64,000 nt of DNA, taken from contig NZ_JAGGPT010000010.1 in the NCBI RefSeq assembly GCF_018613715.1, forward strand, positions 248,001-312,000, in the 5' to 3' direction. Positions 40,327 through 48,591 of this stretch are shown in pieces. This DNA comes from Chryseobacterium sp. ISL-6. GTDB taxonomy: Bacteria; Bacteroidota; Bacteroidia; Flavobacteriales; Weeksellaceae. The position numbers and the translations under genes were made by a program. Position 1 is the first letter of the stretch. Each line of letters opens with the position of its first letter. The notes under the pieces are model-generated. The model saw nothing but the letters and a program-made list of their open reading frames with translations. It made no database searches and was not told the origin of the DNA.

Positions 40327-40334
40327 TATCTTTG
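40327..40334 (+). promoter_or_regulatory. -7 box of the S41 peptidase
   Basis: TATCTTTG matches TAnnTTTG exactly, 25 nt before the ATG. The nearest upstream TTTG is 29 nt away, too far for -33. Confidence 0.5.
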
Positions 40335-40359
40335 AGTCTTTAATAAACGAACCCATTGA

Positions 40360-42006
40360 ATGAGGATACTCTCTGCATTACTTTTATTATTTTTAAGTAT
40401 AAATATTTTTTCTGCTCAAATCGTTTCCGAAACCCAAAAGCTGGAATCCCTTTGTAAAGTATGGGGATTTTTAAAATATTATCACCCTCATGTTGCTAAG
40501 GGTACATTCGACTGGGACAAACAATTGATTGATAAAATAGAAGAACTTGAAACAATTCATGATAAAAATCAACTGAATGTGTTTTTTTCTCAATGGCTTG
40601 ACAATCTTGGACAGGTTGACAGTTGTACATCCTGTAAATTTGATAACAACAAGGTATATTTTGTGAAGAACTTTAATTTAGACTGGACGAAAAATGAAGA
40701 TATATTCAGTCCGGAAGTGATTGACAAACTTCAATTTATCGAAAAAAACAGATATATCGGAGAGCCCTATTATTTTGGAAAAGGAGGAAGAAAAATATTT
40801 TTCAGAAATGATGACTCACTGGGCTCAAAATTTATCTCCAGGAAAATTGCTCTTTTGGAGTTATTCAGATATTGGAATTTTGTAGAATATTTCTTTCCCT
40901 ATAAATACGAAACAGATCAAAATTGGAATGATGTTTTAAAAGAAATGATTCCTAAATTTATCAGTATAGATAATGATGTAAATTACCATTTAACATTAGC
41001 AGAATTGGTCACAAAAACTGATGATTCTCATGCTTTTTTATTTTCACCATTAATTAGTTTAAATCAATACGGAAGAAGGAAAGTACCTGTAGAATATTCT
41101 TATGCAGAAGGGAAACTGATCGTCACCAAAATTAATTCTACTATATATAAGAAAGAAAGATCTTTATTAGAACCCGGAGACATAATTTATGACATTAATG
41201 GTAAAACCATTCCACAAATAGTCAATGGATTTTCAAAATATATTCCAGCTTCAAACTCATGGGGGAAAATAAAAAAGGTAAAGAATCTCTTTCTTTTCTC
41301 CAACAATGATAGTATAGAAGTTAAACTGGAAAGGAACGGACAAAATATTGCTCTCAAGGTAAAAACATATCTTTTAAAAGATATAATTTATGAAAAAAAA
41401 GCAGCACCTGAAAAATGGAGATTTTACGATCAGGATAAAAAAATAGGTTATGTTGATATGGGTATTATTGAAAGAGAAGATTTAAATGAAATGTATCAAA
41501 ATCTAAAGACAACCGGATCAATTATTTTCGACTTAAGAAATTATCCTAGGCAAACAATCAGACCATTAAGTTTACTGTTTCTTCCGGAGACAATCATATA
41601 TTATCAGTTTAATTTCCCTGAAACCACTTATCCGGGTATGTTTTATAGTAGAAAAAATAGTATTGGAAGAAAAAATGATGATTATTATAAAGGAAATGTA
41701 GTAGTTTTGATAGATGAGAATACTCAGAGCCAGGCGGAGACCACAACGATGATGTTTAAACAGCATCCTAAAGCAAAAACGATCGGAAGTTACACTTCCG
41801 GAGCCAACGGAGATGTCATTAGGTTTAAAATTGCAGGCTTAGAAACCAGCTTCACAGGTCTTGGTGCATACTACCCGGATCAAAGAGAAACCCAAAGGAT
41901 TGGAATTATCCCGGACATTATCATTAAGCCTACTTTAAAAGGAATAAAAGAAGGAAAAGATGAAGTTTTGGAAAGAGCCCTAGAATACATAAAGACCGGC
42001 CGTTAG
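40360..42006 (+). CDS. Secreted S41-family (C-terminal processing) peptidase
   Basis: The 548-residue protein has a signal peptide (1-19, 'SINIFSA'). A helical N-domain ('KLESLCKVWGFLKYYHPHVA') is typical of Bacteroidota S41 proteins. A PDZ-like segment lies at about 240-335 ('LLEPGDIIYDINGKTI'). The tail-specific protease core contains the nucleophile Ser457 in 'DENTQSQAETTTMMF', followed by 'GSYTSGANGDVIRF' and 'GIIPDIIIKPT'. The catalytic lysine four residues beyond Ser in CtpA (Ser-x3-Lys) is not obvious here; the residue set is Ser-Gln-Ala-Glu, as in Tricorn-like S41. It is expected to be periplasmic or on the surface. Confidence 0.85.
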   Translation: MRILSALLLLFLSINIFSAQIVSETQKLESLCKVWGFLKYYHPHVAKGTFDWDKQLIDKIEELETIHDKNQLNVFFSQWLDNLGQVDSCTSCKFDNNKVYFVKNFNLDWTKNEDIFSPEVIDKLQFIEKNRYIGEPYYFGKGGRKIFFRNDDSLGSKFISRKIALLELFRYWNFVEYFFPYKYETDQNWNDVLKEMIPKFISIDNDVNYHLTLAELVTKTDDSHAFLFSPLISLNQYGRRKVPVEYSYAEGKLIVTKINSTIYKKERSLLEPGDIIYDINGKTIPQIVNGFSKYIPASNSWGKIKKVKNLFLFSNNDSIEVKLERNGQNIALKVKTYLLKDIIYEKKAAPEKWRFYDQDKKIGYVDMGIIEREDLNEMYQNLKTTGSIIFDLRNYPRQTIRPLSLLFLPETIIYYQFNFPETTYPGMFYSRKNSIGRKNDDYYKGNVVVLIDENTQSQAETTTMMFKQHPKAKTIGSYTSGANGDVIRFKIAGLETSFTGLGAYYPDQRETQRIGIIPDIIIKPTLKGIKEGKDEVLERALEYIKTGR

Positions 42007-42140
42007 ATGAAATATCCACATAAAAAAAAATAATGGATTTTCATTTAACTATAATTTAACTTTTTATCTGTTCATTTTGACAGATTTTATAATGAATTGG
42101 TCACACTTTTGATACTATAACCATGTAAAAAATAAATATT

Positions 42141-43685
42141 ATGTCGGAAAAAATATTATGGATAGATGATGAAATAGATTTGCTCAAACCTCATATTGTA
42201 TTTTTAGAAAAAAAGGGTTATCATGTAACTCCTGTTAATAATGTAAATGAAGCGCTAGAGTTGATAGATTCCGAGAAATTTGCATTAACATTAATTGATG
42301 AAAATATGCCTGGTATTTCTGGGCTGGAAGCAATTCCTATGATTAAAGAAAAAGATAATTCTTTAAAAATAGTAATGGTTACCAAAAGTGAAGAAGAACA
42401 CATTATGGAAGAGGCAATTGGTTCTCAAATTGCTGATTATATTCTAAAACCGGTAAACCCCAATCAGATTCTTTTATCATTAAAGAAAAATCTTCAGGAA
42501 GACAATTTGGTTGAGCAAAAAACTATTTTGCAATATCAGCAAGAGTTCAGAAGCCTATCTATGGAACTTTCTTATCTCAAGTCTTATCAGGAATGGGCTG
42601 AATATTATAAGAAAATTTTAAATTGGGAAATTAAATTCGATAAAGTAACAGACAATGAATTTGCAGATCTTCTACAGTCTCAAAAAGAAGAAGCTAATAT
42701 TCAGTTTGCGAAATTTATTGAAAATAATTATGAAGAATGGCTAAATGGAAGTGACAAACCAGCTATGAGCCATACCCTTTTCAAAGATAAGATAAAGCCT
42801 GAGGTTGAAAAAAGCAAGGTTCTTTTACTTATGGTAGATAACCTTAGATATGATCAATGGAAAGTAGTTGAACCATTATTTACGAAATACTACAATAAAG
42901 TATCTGAAGATTATTATTACAGTATTCTTCCAACAGCAACTCAATATGCAAGAAACTCTTTCTTTGCAGGTCTATTACCTTCTGAGATAGAAAAACGTTT
43001 TCCTGATAAATGGTTTAATGATAATGAAGATGGAAATAAAAATGAGTTTGAGCGTGACTTTCTTGAAGATCAAATGAAAAGAATTGGCTTAGGTTCAAAA
43101 TCAATGAAATATCTAAAGGTTTTGAATGCTGATTTTGAAAAGAAGATCTATGATGATTTCAATCAACACAAAAACAACGACTTGTTGGTGATCGTTTATA
43201 ACTTTATTGATATCTTATCTCACGCAAAAACTGACAACCATATTGTGGATCAGTTAATTCGTGATGATAAAACTTTCAGATCCCTGACTTATAACTGGTT
43301 TGAGAATTCTTCAATTCTAAAAATTATAAAATTAGCTGCCGAAAGCGGTTATAAACTAGTGATCACAACAGATCATGGAACAGTTTACGTTAAAAAGCCA
43401 AGTAAAGTGGTTGGAGATAGAGAAACATCTACAAACATCCGTTATAAAACTGGTAAGAGCTTAACGTATGACGATAGAGATGTTTGGGCTATTACAAATC
43501 CTGAGAAACTATTTTTACCAAAAGGAAATTTAAGTTCAAAGTATATTTTTGCAAAAAACAATACTTTCCTGGCCTATCCAAAAAATTATAATCACTTTGT
43601 AAATTATTATAAAGAAACTTACCAACACGGTGGAATATCATTAGAAGAATGTATTATTCCAATTAGCATTTTAGAACCCAAGTAA
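42141..43685 (+). CDS. porX: Response regulator PorX (receiver + PglZ), type IX secretion control
   Basis: The 514-residue protein has an N-terminal CheY-like receiver (1-120) with acidic pair 'WIDDEID', phospho-acceptor Asp53 ('LIDENMPG') and Lys103 ('ILKPVN'). A helical linker leads to a PglZ alkaline-phosphatase-fold domain (about 225-514) with metal-site motifs 'LLLMVDNLRYDQW' (Asp233), 'ILPTATQYARNS' and 'VITTDHGTVYVK'. Length and architecture match PorX of Porphyromonas, which with PorY and SigP controls T9SS genes and hydrolyses oligonucleotides. Finding it supports an active T9SS, consistent with the sorting domain at 29.8 kb. porY is not in the window. Confidence 0.95.
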   Translation: MSEKILWIDDEIDLLKPHIVFLEKKGYHVTPVNNVNEALELIDSEKFALTLIDENMPGISGLEAIPMIKEKDNSLKIVMVTKSEEEHIMEEAIGSQIADYILKPVNPNQILLSLKKNLQEDNLVEQKTILQYQQEFRSLSMELSYLKSYQEWAEYYKKILNWEIKFDKVTDNEFADLLQSQKEEANIQFAKFIENNYEEWLNGSDKPAMSHTLFKDKIKPEVEKSKVLLLMVDNLRYDQWKVVEPLFTKYYNKVSEDYYYSILPTATQYARNSFFAGLLPSEIEKRFPDKWFNDNEDGNKNEFERDFLEDQMKRIGLGSKSMKYLKVLNADFEKKIYDDFNQHKNNDLLVIVYNFIDILSHAKTDNHIVDQLIRDDKTFRSLTYNWFENSSILKIIKLAAESGYKLVITTDHGTVYVKKPSKVVGDRETSTNIRYKTGKSLTYDDRDVWAITNPEKLFLPKGNLSSKYIFAKNNTFLAYPKNYNHFVNYYKETYQHGGISLEECIIPISILEPK

Positions 43686-43718
43686 TTTTTTTCATAGTTT
43701 ATTAATTCTGGGTTCAGG

Positions 43719-43753
43719 GGCGGAAAAAATCAATTGATTTTTTCCGCCTTTTT
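43719..43753 (+). terminator. Perfectly palindromic terminator after porX
   Basis: A 30-nt perfect palindrome with arm GGCGGAAAAAATCAA is followed by a T run. Confidence 0.88.
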
Positions 43754-43800
43754 GTTTGCATTTGATTTTGAAATTTCAAAGTCCGCTCTTTTAATTTCCC

Positions 43801-43808
43801 TACATTTG
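43801..43808 (+). promoter_or_regulatory. -7 box of the exonuclease III gene
   Basis: TACATTTG matches TAnnTTTG exactly, 21 nt before the ATG at 43830. It supports that start over the upstream in-frame ATG at 43734. Confidence 0.55.
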
Positions 43809-43829
43809 ACCAAAAATTTACTTTTATTT

Positions 43830-44594
43830 ATGAAATTAATCACATATAATGTAAATGGAATCAGAGCTGCTTTTACCAAGGATTTTCTAGGTTGGTTAAA
43901 AACCGCTGATCCGGATATCATATGCATTCAAGAGAGCAAGGCTGGAAACGACCAGATAGATATCGAAAGCCTTCAAAAGCAAGGGTATCATAGCTACTGG
44001 CATTCGGCAGTCAGAAAAGGCTATAGTGGGGTTGGAATAGCCTCAAAAATAAAACCTAATCATGTTGAGTATGGATGTGGAATTGAAAGTTATGATAACG
44101 AAGGAAGAATTATTCGTGCTGACTTTGATGATTATTCAGTAATTTCTGTATATGTCCCTTCAGCTTCTAATATGGAAAGACTGGGTTTTAAAATGCAGTT
44201 TTGTCATGATTTTCTGAATTATATCAAAAATTTAAAAAAAGAAATTCCAAATCTTATTATTTCAGGAGACTTTAATATTTGTCATCAGGCCATTGACATC
44301 CATGATCCTGTTCGTTTAAAAAATGTTTCAGGATTCTTACCTATGGAAAGGGAGTGGATGACCAGCTTTATTGAAGAGTGTGAATTAATAGATAGTTTCA
44401 GGTTTTTTAATAATGAGCCAGATAATTATACTTGGTGGAGTTACAGGCAGAATTCCAGGGCTAAAAATAAGGGCTGGAGATTAGATTATAATTTTACGTC
44501 ATATGCCTTAAAAGATAAGCTTTCAAGAGCTGTAATTTTAAAAGAGGCTGTACATTCAGATCATTGCCCGGCATTGCTGGAATTGAATGTATAA
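43830..44594 (+). CDS. xth: Exodeoxyribonuclease III (AP endonuclease, Xth/ExoA family)
   Basis: The start at 43830 ('MKLITYNVNGIRAAF') matches the family and follows a -7 box; the longer frame overlaps the porX terminator. The 254-residue enzyme shows the metal and active-site motifs 'ICIQESKAG' (Glu), 'LIISGDFNICH' (Asp, Asn), 'WWSYRQNSRAKNKGWRLDY' and 'SDHCPALLEL' (catalytic His). It cleaves DNA at abasic sites and trims 3' ends in base-excision repair. It is monocistronic. Confidence 0.95.
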   Translation: MKLITYNVNGIRAAFTKDFLGWLKTADPDIICIQESKAGNDQIDIESLQKQGYHSYWHSAVRKGYSGVGIASKIKPNHVEYGCGIESYDNEGRIIRADFDDYSVISVYVPSASNMERLGFKMQFCHDFLNYIKNLKKEIPNLIISGDFNICHQAIDIHDPVRLKNVSGFLPMEREWMTSFIEECELIDSFRFFNNEPDNYTWWSYRQNSRAKNKGWRLDYNFTSYALKDKLSRAVILKEAVHSDHCPALLELNV

Positions 44595-44602
44595 TAAAAA
44601 GA

Positions 44603-44629
44603 AAAAGCCAACTGAATCAGTTGGCTTTT
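44603..44629. terminator. Bidirectional terminator between xth and rlpA
   Basis: AAAAGCCAACTGA and its complement form a near-perfect hairpin with T runs at both ends. Confidence 0.85.
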
Positions 44630-44650
44630 AAAATTTAATAAATCATAAGT

Positions 44651-45022
44651 TTAATCGACAATTTCATATTCCACCGGAATTGTACCAAGATTGGTATTTC
44701 CGATTTCATCGAACGCGGCTCTAGAAATATCTAGTGCTCTTGATGAATGGAAAGGTCCTCTATCATTTATCCTCACTGTAACCTCTTTTCCATTGCTCAA
44801 ATTGGTAACTCTAATTTTAGTTCCAAAAGGAAGCGTTCTATTTGCAGCGGTGAATTTTGAATTATCAAAAATTTCTCCGTTTGCGGTTTTTCTACCATTA
44901 AACTTATCGTGGTAGAACGATGCATAACTTGTTTTTTTCGCATCTGTGGCATTATTCTTGAAAGAATAAACACCAAAGGCTGAAATCATCATTATGATTA
45001 CGAGAATGAATCTTTTCATCAT
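44651..45022 (-). CDS. rlpA: RlpA-family septal/peptidoglycan protein (double-psi beta-barrel)
   Basis: The 123-residue protein has a signal peptide or anchor (1-20) and a single double-psi beta-barrel with the RlpA signatures 'ASFYHDKFNGRKTANGEIF', 'AANRTLPFGTKIRVTNL' and 'VRINDRGPFHSSRALDISRA'. E. coli-like RlpA also has a SPOR domain, absent here. Some RlpA proteins are lytic transglycosylases acting on denuded septal glycan; the catalytic Asp and the His-x-x pattern ('DRGPFH', 'DISR') are retained. It has its own -7 box and an unusual repeat array further upstream. Confidence 0.88.
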   Translation of the reverse strand: MMKRFILVIIMMISAFGVYSFKNNATDAKKTSYASFYHDKFNGRKTANGEIFDNSKFTAANRTLPFGTKIRVTNLSNGKEVTVRINDRGPFHSSRALDISRAAFDEIGNTNLGTIPVEYEIVD

Positions 45023-45048
45023 GTTGAATTTTATTGGTTTTGACTGGG

Positions 45049-45056
45049 CAAATGTA
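45049..45056 (-). promoter_or_regulatory. -7 box of rlpA
   Basis: TACATTTG on the minus strand is an exact TAnnTTTG match, predicting a leader of about 20 nt. Confidence 0.5.
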
Positions 45057-45086
45057 TTATGAATCTCATTAAGTCCATAGCCGAAA

Positions 45087-45203
45087 TGTTAAAAACTGTT
45101 AACGAAAACCCAATTATATGTTAACCAAGTCTGTAACCCTCTATTGACAGGCGTTTTAAGGACCACTGTTAAAAAACGTTAAAAATAAGGCCTAAAAGTT
45201 AAC
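45087..45203. repeat. GTTAA-motif array upstream of rlpA
   Basis: This stretch lies in the 329-bp gap between rlpA and the surface-protein gene. GTTAAA/GTTAAC occurs at 45088, 45098, 45120, 45168, 45178 and 45198. Two copies each form a near-identical 17-nt unit, TGTTAAAAACTGTTAAC (45087) and TGTTAAAAAACGTTAAA (45167), with motif spacing of exactly 10 nt inside each unit and 80 nt between units. The helical phasing suggests a protein-binding array at about -45 to -160 of rlpA. Confidence 0.45.
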
Positions 45204-45298
45204 ATAATTAACTAACTACTAGAAATTCATTTAGAATCAGCTCTAAAACACACTGTAAATCAGTAAATTACATATTTGCCATTTTTTTAGTTAAATAT

Positions 45299-45333
45299 CT
45301 AAAAAAAACCAATGAAAATTTCATTGGTTTTTA
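45299..45333 (-). terminator. Terminator of the surface-protein operon
   Basis: AAAAACCAATGAAA and its complement form a long stem, followed on the minus strand by a T run. It lies 19 bp after the stop at 45352. Confidence 0.82.
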
Positions 45334-45351
45334 TAAAAGATAAGTATGCTT

Positions 45352-46065
45352 TTATTTTAAATACTCCAGCACATAATCATACGTTCCAGCCGGATAAACT
45401 ACCGACATGTGAGGAGACCCTGTAACTGCATTTCCTGCTGTAGTTCCTAGTGCATATGAATATAATTCTCTGGCATATATTGTATTAGTTCCAGATTTAT
45501 ATATGGTAATTCCATACATACCGGTCATCCCTGTTGGCGAAGGGATACTTACAGCAGTTGAAGAACCTGTAGCTGTAAATGTTCCTTTAATGGCATAAAC
45601 TTGTTCGTTATTTATTAAAGTATTTGTAGCAGTTTCTGTGGTAAGAATATTAGTACGATCTGAATTAGCTCCTATCGCCACCCATTTACCGTTTGTAATA
45701 TTTCCGGGATTTCCAGGGTTTGAGAAGTAATAGAATCCAGGAGCTACTTTTGTTTTAACCCCTTGTCCCGTCACAGTATCTCCTGTAGTACTATTAAAGA
45801 CCACCATCCCATCAAAATCAGAAAGAACGACTTCGTTATCCGCTGTTGATGTATTGAATCTAAAATCCGTTAGATCTGTTCTTGGAAACCCCATTCCTCT
45901 ACCAAAGCTTTTGTTTGCTAAACCTTCAAAATTACTGGCGTCCATAAAATAATTTGTCCCACTTAATCCTGCAGTAACATTTCCATTACTAAGGAGCTGA
46001 GCGTTACTATTAGCACTTAGAAATAAAAGGAAGCATCCCGTTATATTCACTAAAACATTTTTCAT
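45352..46065 (-). CDS. Hypothetical secreted protein, Thr/Gly/Asn-rich
   Basis: The 237-residue protein has a signal peptide (1-22, ends 'SANSNAQ'). The mature part is rich in Thr, Gly, Ser and Asn, with repeated short strands ('GNVTAGLSGTNYFMDASNFE', 'GVKTKVAPGFYYFSNPGNPG', 'GITIYKSGTNTIYAREL'). I do not recognise the family. The 'FYYFSNPGNPGNITNGKWVAIG' stretch parallels 'FYYYDNTSSTWKTLGGG' in the partner encoded 22 bp upstream, so the two share a surface-adhesin-like module. No T9SS or LPXTG-like anchor is visible. Confidence 0.75.
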   Translation of the reverse strand: MKNVLVNITGCFLLFLSANSNAQLLSNGNVTAGLSGTNYFMDASNFEGLANKSFGRGMGFPRTDLTDFRFNTSTADNEVVLSDFDGMVVFNSTTGDTVTGQGVKTKVAPGFYYFSNPGNPGNITNGKWVAIGANSDRTNILTTETATNTLINNEQVYAIKGTFTATGSSTAVSIPSPTGMTGMYGITIYKSGTNTIYARELYSYALGTTAGNAVTGSPHMSVVYPAGTYDYVLEYLK

Positions 46066-46087
46066 CTTGATTTGTGTTTTTTAATTA

Positions 46088-46726
46088 TTAATTTCTACCT
46101 GCAACCAGATACCAAGTTGTACCATTACTAAATATTTGAACCGCCGATTGTGCGGTAATAGAGGCTAAACCCTTTGGAGTACCAATTCCATCATTTCCTG
46201 AAAACTGAAGTAATCCCCCCGCTTGGTTTCTTATATAGATAGTTTTATCCTTAAAAGAAGCTGGAGTTGGTAACGTCAATTGAGTTCCTGAAGTAAATTC
46301 CCAAAAATCAAAATTAGAATTTGTCCAATCATAAGCAGTAGAAGCTGCCTGACCTAAATTTAACCTAAATGCTGTGGGTGTTGTTCCACCACCTCCAAGC
46401 GTTTTCCAGGTAGAAGAGGTATTATCATAATAATAAAATCCTGCACCCGTTATGTTTCCTGTTTTATCAGTAGTACCTACACCTGAAGTTACAAAAACCA
46501 ATGCCCCATTTTGAGCGGCAATGTATACAGCATCTTTAGCTGCTAATTCCTGGGCTGTCATTCTTGGAACTAAAACGGCATCGGGCATAGTCTTATCCGT
46601 AGTACTAGCAACCACATCCAAAGTAGCGGCCGGAGTAATTGTATTAATACCTACCCCTTTGTTCTGAGCTTTTGACAGCATAGCAAACGAAATAAGCATT
46701 ATTGCTGTCCATAAATTTTTTCTCAT
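46088..46726 (-). CDS. Hypothetical secreted surface protein with 'GVGINT' start motif
   Basis: The 212-residue protein has a signal peptide (1-20, 'AMLSKAQ') followed at once by 'GVGINTITPAATLDVVAS'. Proteins of Flavobacteriia that begin this way resemble tail-fibre or adhesin stalks and are known only as cell-surface hypotheticals. The middle holds 'MPDAVLVPRMTAQELAAKD', also recurrent in this group, then 'GFYYYDNTSSTWKTLGGGGT' and a beta-rich C-terminus ending 'GTTWYLVAGRN'. It is the first gene of a two-gene unit with the 237-residue partner. Confidence 0.75.
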   Translation of the reverse strand: MRKNLWTAIMLISFAMLSKAQNKGVGINTITPAATLDVVASTTDKTMPDAVLVPRMTAQELAAKDAVYIAAQNGALVFVTSGVGTTDKTGNITGAGFYYYDNTSSTWKTLGGGGTTPTAFRLNLGQAASTAYDWTNSNFDFWEFTSGTQLTLPTPASFKDKTIYIRNQAGGLLQFSGNDGIGTPKGLASITAQSAVQIFSNGTTWYLVAGRN

Positions 46727-47137
46727 AAGTGTTTAAGATTTTTAATTATTTTTTTTCATTAATAATTTTTATACAATATATATTTTCAAATCCCAAACTG
46801 TTCAATTATGATATAAAATAAAGATTCGGGATTATCTTTATTTATATACATATTCTAGGATTAGAAATACTATGTTGATAAAAAATTATTGCTATGGCAA
46901 AGCTAGTACTAAATAATTAAAAATCCAAAACCCACCATTCAAAATGGAAAATCAGGCGTCATATAAATACAGCTAAAAAGCTGATTATGAATAGAATGAA
47001 AAATTTAAACCAAAAAACAGTGAAACAGATAATCTAACAATAAAAAATTAATTAAATACTAATCAGTAAAAAATACGATGGAAAATATACACACTTAACA
47101 TCATTATCTAAAAAATAATATTTTTATTTATTTTTTA
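46727..47137. other. 411-bp AT-rich intergenic region without recognisable gene
   Basis: No reading frame, RNA or terminator was recognised. The stretch is very AT-rich. It must hold the promoter of the surface-protein pair, but no exact TAnnTTTG box was found on the minus strand. Confidence 0.6.
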
Positions 47138-48439
47138 TCAAATTAAATCTCCATACAGGTCAAATTCCTCCGCAGAGGTAATTTTTACCATAGCAAATTC
47201 TCCAATTGAAATATAGGTGTTATCTGCAGAAACTAAAACTGTATTATCAACGTCAGGAGAATCATATTCTGTTCGTCCTACGAAATAGTTTCCTTCTTTC
47301 CTGTCGAATACACATTTATAGACCTCACCAATCCTTTGCTGATTTTTCTCCCATGAGATTTGAGACTGAAGTTCCATGATAGCTTCTACACGAGCTTCTT
47401 TCACCTCCTGAGGGACATCATCCTCTAAAACATGGGCAGTTGTATTTTCTTCGTGAGAATACGTAAAACAACCTAATCGATCAAATCTCTGTTCTTTAAC
47501 CCAATCTTTCAATTCCTGAAATCTTTCTTCGGTCTCCCCTGGATAACCAACAATTAAAGTAGTTCTGATTGCCATATCAGGAACCTTTTCTCTAAATTTC
47601 GCTAAAAGGGCATCGGTTTTTTCATGAGTTGTTCCTCTTTTCATCGATTTTAATAAATCGGAGTTGATATGCTGAAGAGGAATATCGATATAGTTACAAA
47701 CTTTAGGTTCTTCTCTAATGATATCTAATACATCTTCCGGAAACCCACTAGGGAATGCGTAGTGAAGACGAATCCATTCTATCCCTTCCACTTTCACAAG
47801 TTCTTTTAAAAGATCTCCAAGTGCACGTCTTTTATAGATATCCAATCCGTAATACGTTAGGTCCTGAGCAATCAAAATTAATTCTTTCGTTCCTACTTTT
47901 GCGAGCTTTTCTGCTTCACGAACCAGTTTTTCAATAGGTGTAGAAACATGACCTCCTCTCATTAGTGGAATTGCACAAAAAGAGCATGGCCTGTCACAGC
48001 CTTCAGATATCTTCAGATATGCGTAATGTTTTGGAGTAGTCGTTAATCTTTCACCTACTAATTCATGCTTGTAATCTGCGCCTAAGTGCTTTAACAGTAT
48101 AGGTAAATCTCTTGTTCCAAAATATTGGTCTACATCTGGAATTTCTTTGATAAGATCCGGTTTATATCTTTCAGAAAGACATCCAGTAACAAAAACCTTT
48201 TCCACTTCTCCTCTATTCTTGGCATCAACATAGTCAAGGATTGTGTTAATAGATTCCTCTTTTGCATTGTCAATAAAACCACAGGTATTGATTACAACAA
48301 TATCTCCTCTGTCTTCATGTACAACTTCTTTTCCGTTTGCCTTAAGCTGGCTCATTAAAACTTCTGAGTCGTATACATTTTTAGAGCAACCAAGGGTTAC
48401 GATATTGATTTTCTTTTTACCTACAGATTTTGTGCGCAT
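47138..48439 (-). CDS. rimO: Ribosomal protein S12 methylthiotransferase
   Basis: The 433-residue radical-SAM enzyme has the N-terminal UPF0004 domain ('INIVTLGCSKNVYDSEVL', 'VVINTCGFIDNAKEE', 'GCLSERY', the three Fe-S cysteines), the radical SAM cluster 'EGCDRPCSFCAIPLMRG' and a C-terminal TRAM domain. 'IPLQHINSDLLKSMKRG' and 'RTTLIVGYPGETEERF' are typical for RimO rather than MiaB. It thiomethylates an aspartate of ribosomal protein S12. A TTTG-22-TATCTTTG promoter lies just upstream, packed against the terminator of the polysaccharide operon. Confidence 0.93.
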   Translation of the reverse strand: MRTKSVGKKKINIVTLGCSKNVYDSEVLMSQLKANGKEVVHEDRGDIVVINTCGFIDNAKEESINTILDYVDAKNRGEVEKVFVTGCLSERYKPDLIKEIPDVDQYFGTRDLPILLKHLGADYKHELVGERLTTTPKHYAYLKISEGCDRPCSFCAIPLMRGGHVSTPIEKLVREAEKLAKVGTKELILIAQDLTYYGLDIYKRRALGDLLKELVKVEGIEWIRLHYAFPSGFPEDVLDIIREEPKVCNYIDIPLQHINSDLLKSMKRGTTHEKTDALLAKFREKVPDMAIRTTLIVGYPGETEERFQELKDWVKEQRFDRLGCFTYSHEENTTAHVLEDDVPQEVKEARVEAIMELQSQISWEKNQQRIGEVYKCVFDRKEGNYFVGRTEYDSPDVDNTVLVSADNTYISIGEFAMVKITSAEEFDLYGDLI

Positions 48440-48458
48440 CTTTTTGATTTTGAGTTTG

Positions 48459-48492
48459 CAAAGATACGAAATAATAAAAAGTTTAAATCAAA
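48459..48492 (-). promoter_or_regulatory. rimO promoter
   Basis: On the minus strand TTTG (48489-48492) and TATCTTTG (48459-48466) are 22 nt apart, a full consensus promoter. The ATG is 19 nt downstream. Confidence 0.65.
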
Positions 48493-48497
48493 AAAAA

Positions 48498-48524
48498 GAA
48501 AACCACTTTAATAAAGTGGTTTTC
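48498..48524 (-). terminator. Terminator of the polysaccharide operon
   Basis: GAAAACCACTTTA and TAAAGTGGTTTTC form a 13-bp stem with a 1-nt centre. On the minus strand it is followed by eight T residues, which reach the rimO -33 element. Confidence 0.85.
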
Positions 48525-48591
48525 AATATACTATTTAAAAGTTTTTTTCTTTAAAACTTGGTACGTTTTGATCTTTTTCACATTAGGATCA

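Noticed and set aside
43734..43829. N-terminal extension of exonuclease III
   Set aside because: It would overlap the porX terminator and the xth -7 box; the family start is at 43830.
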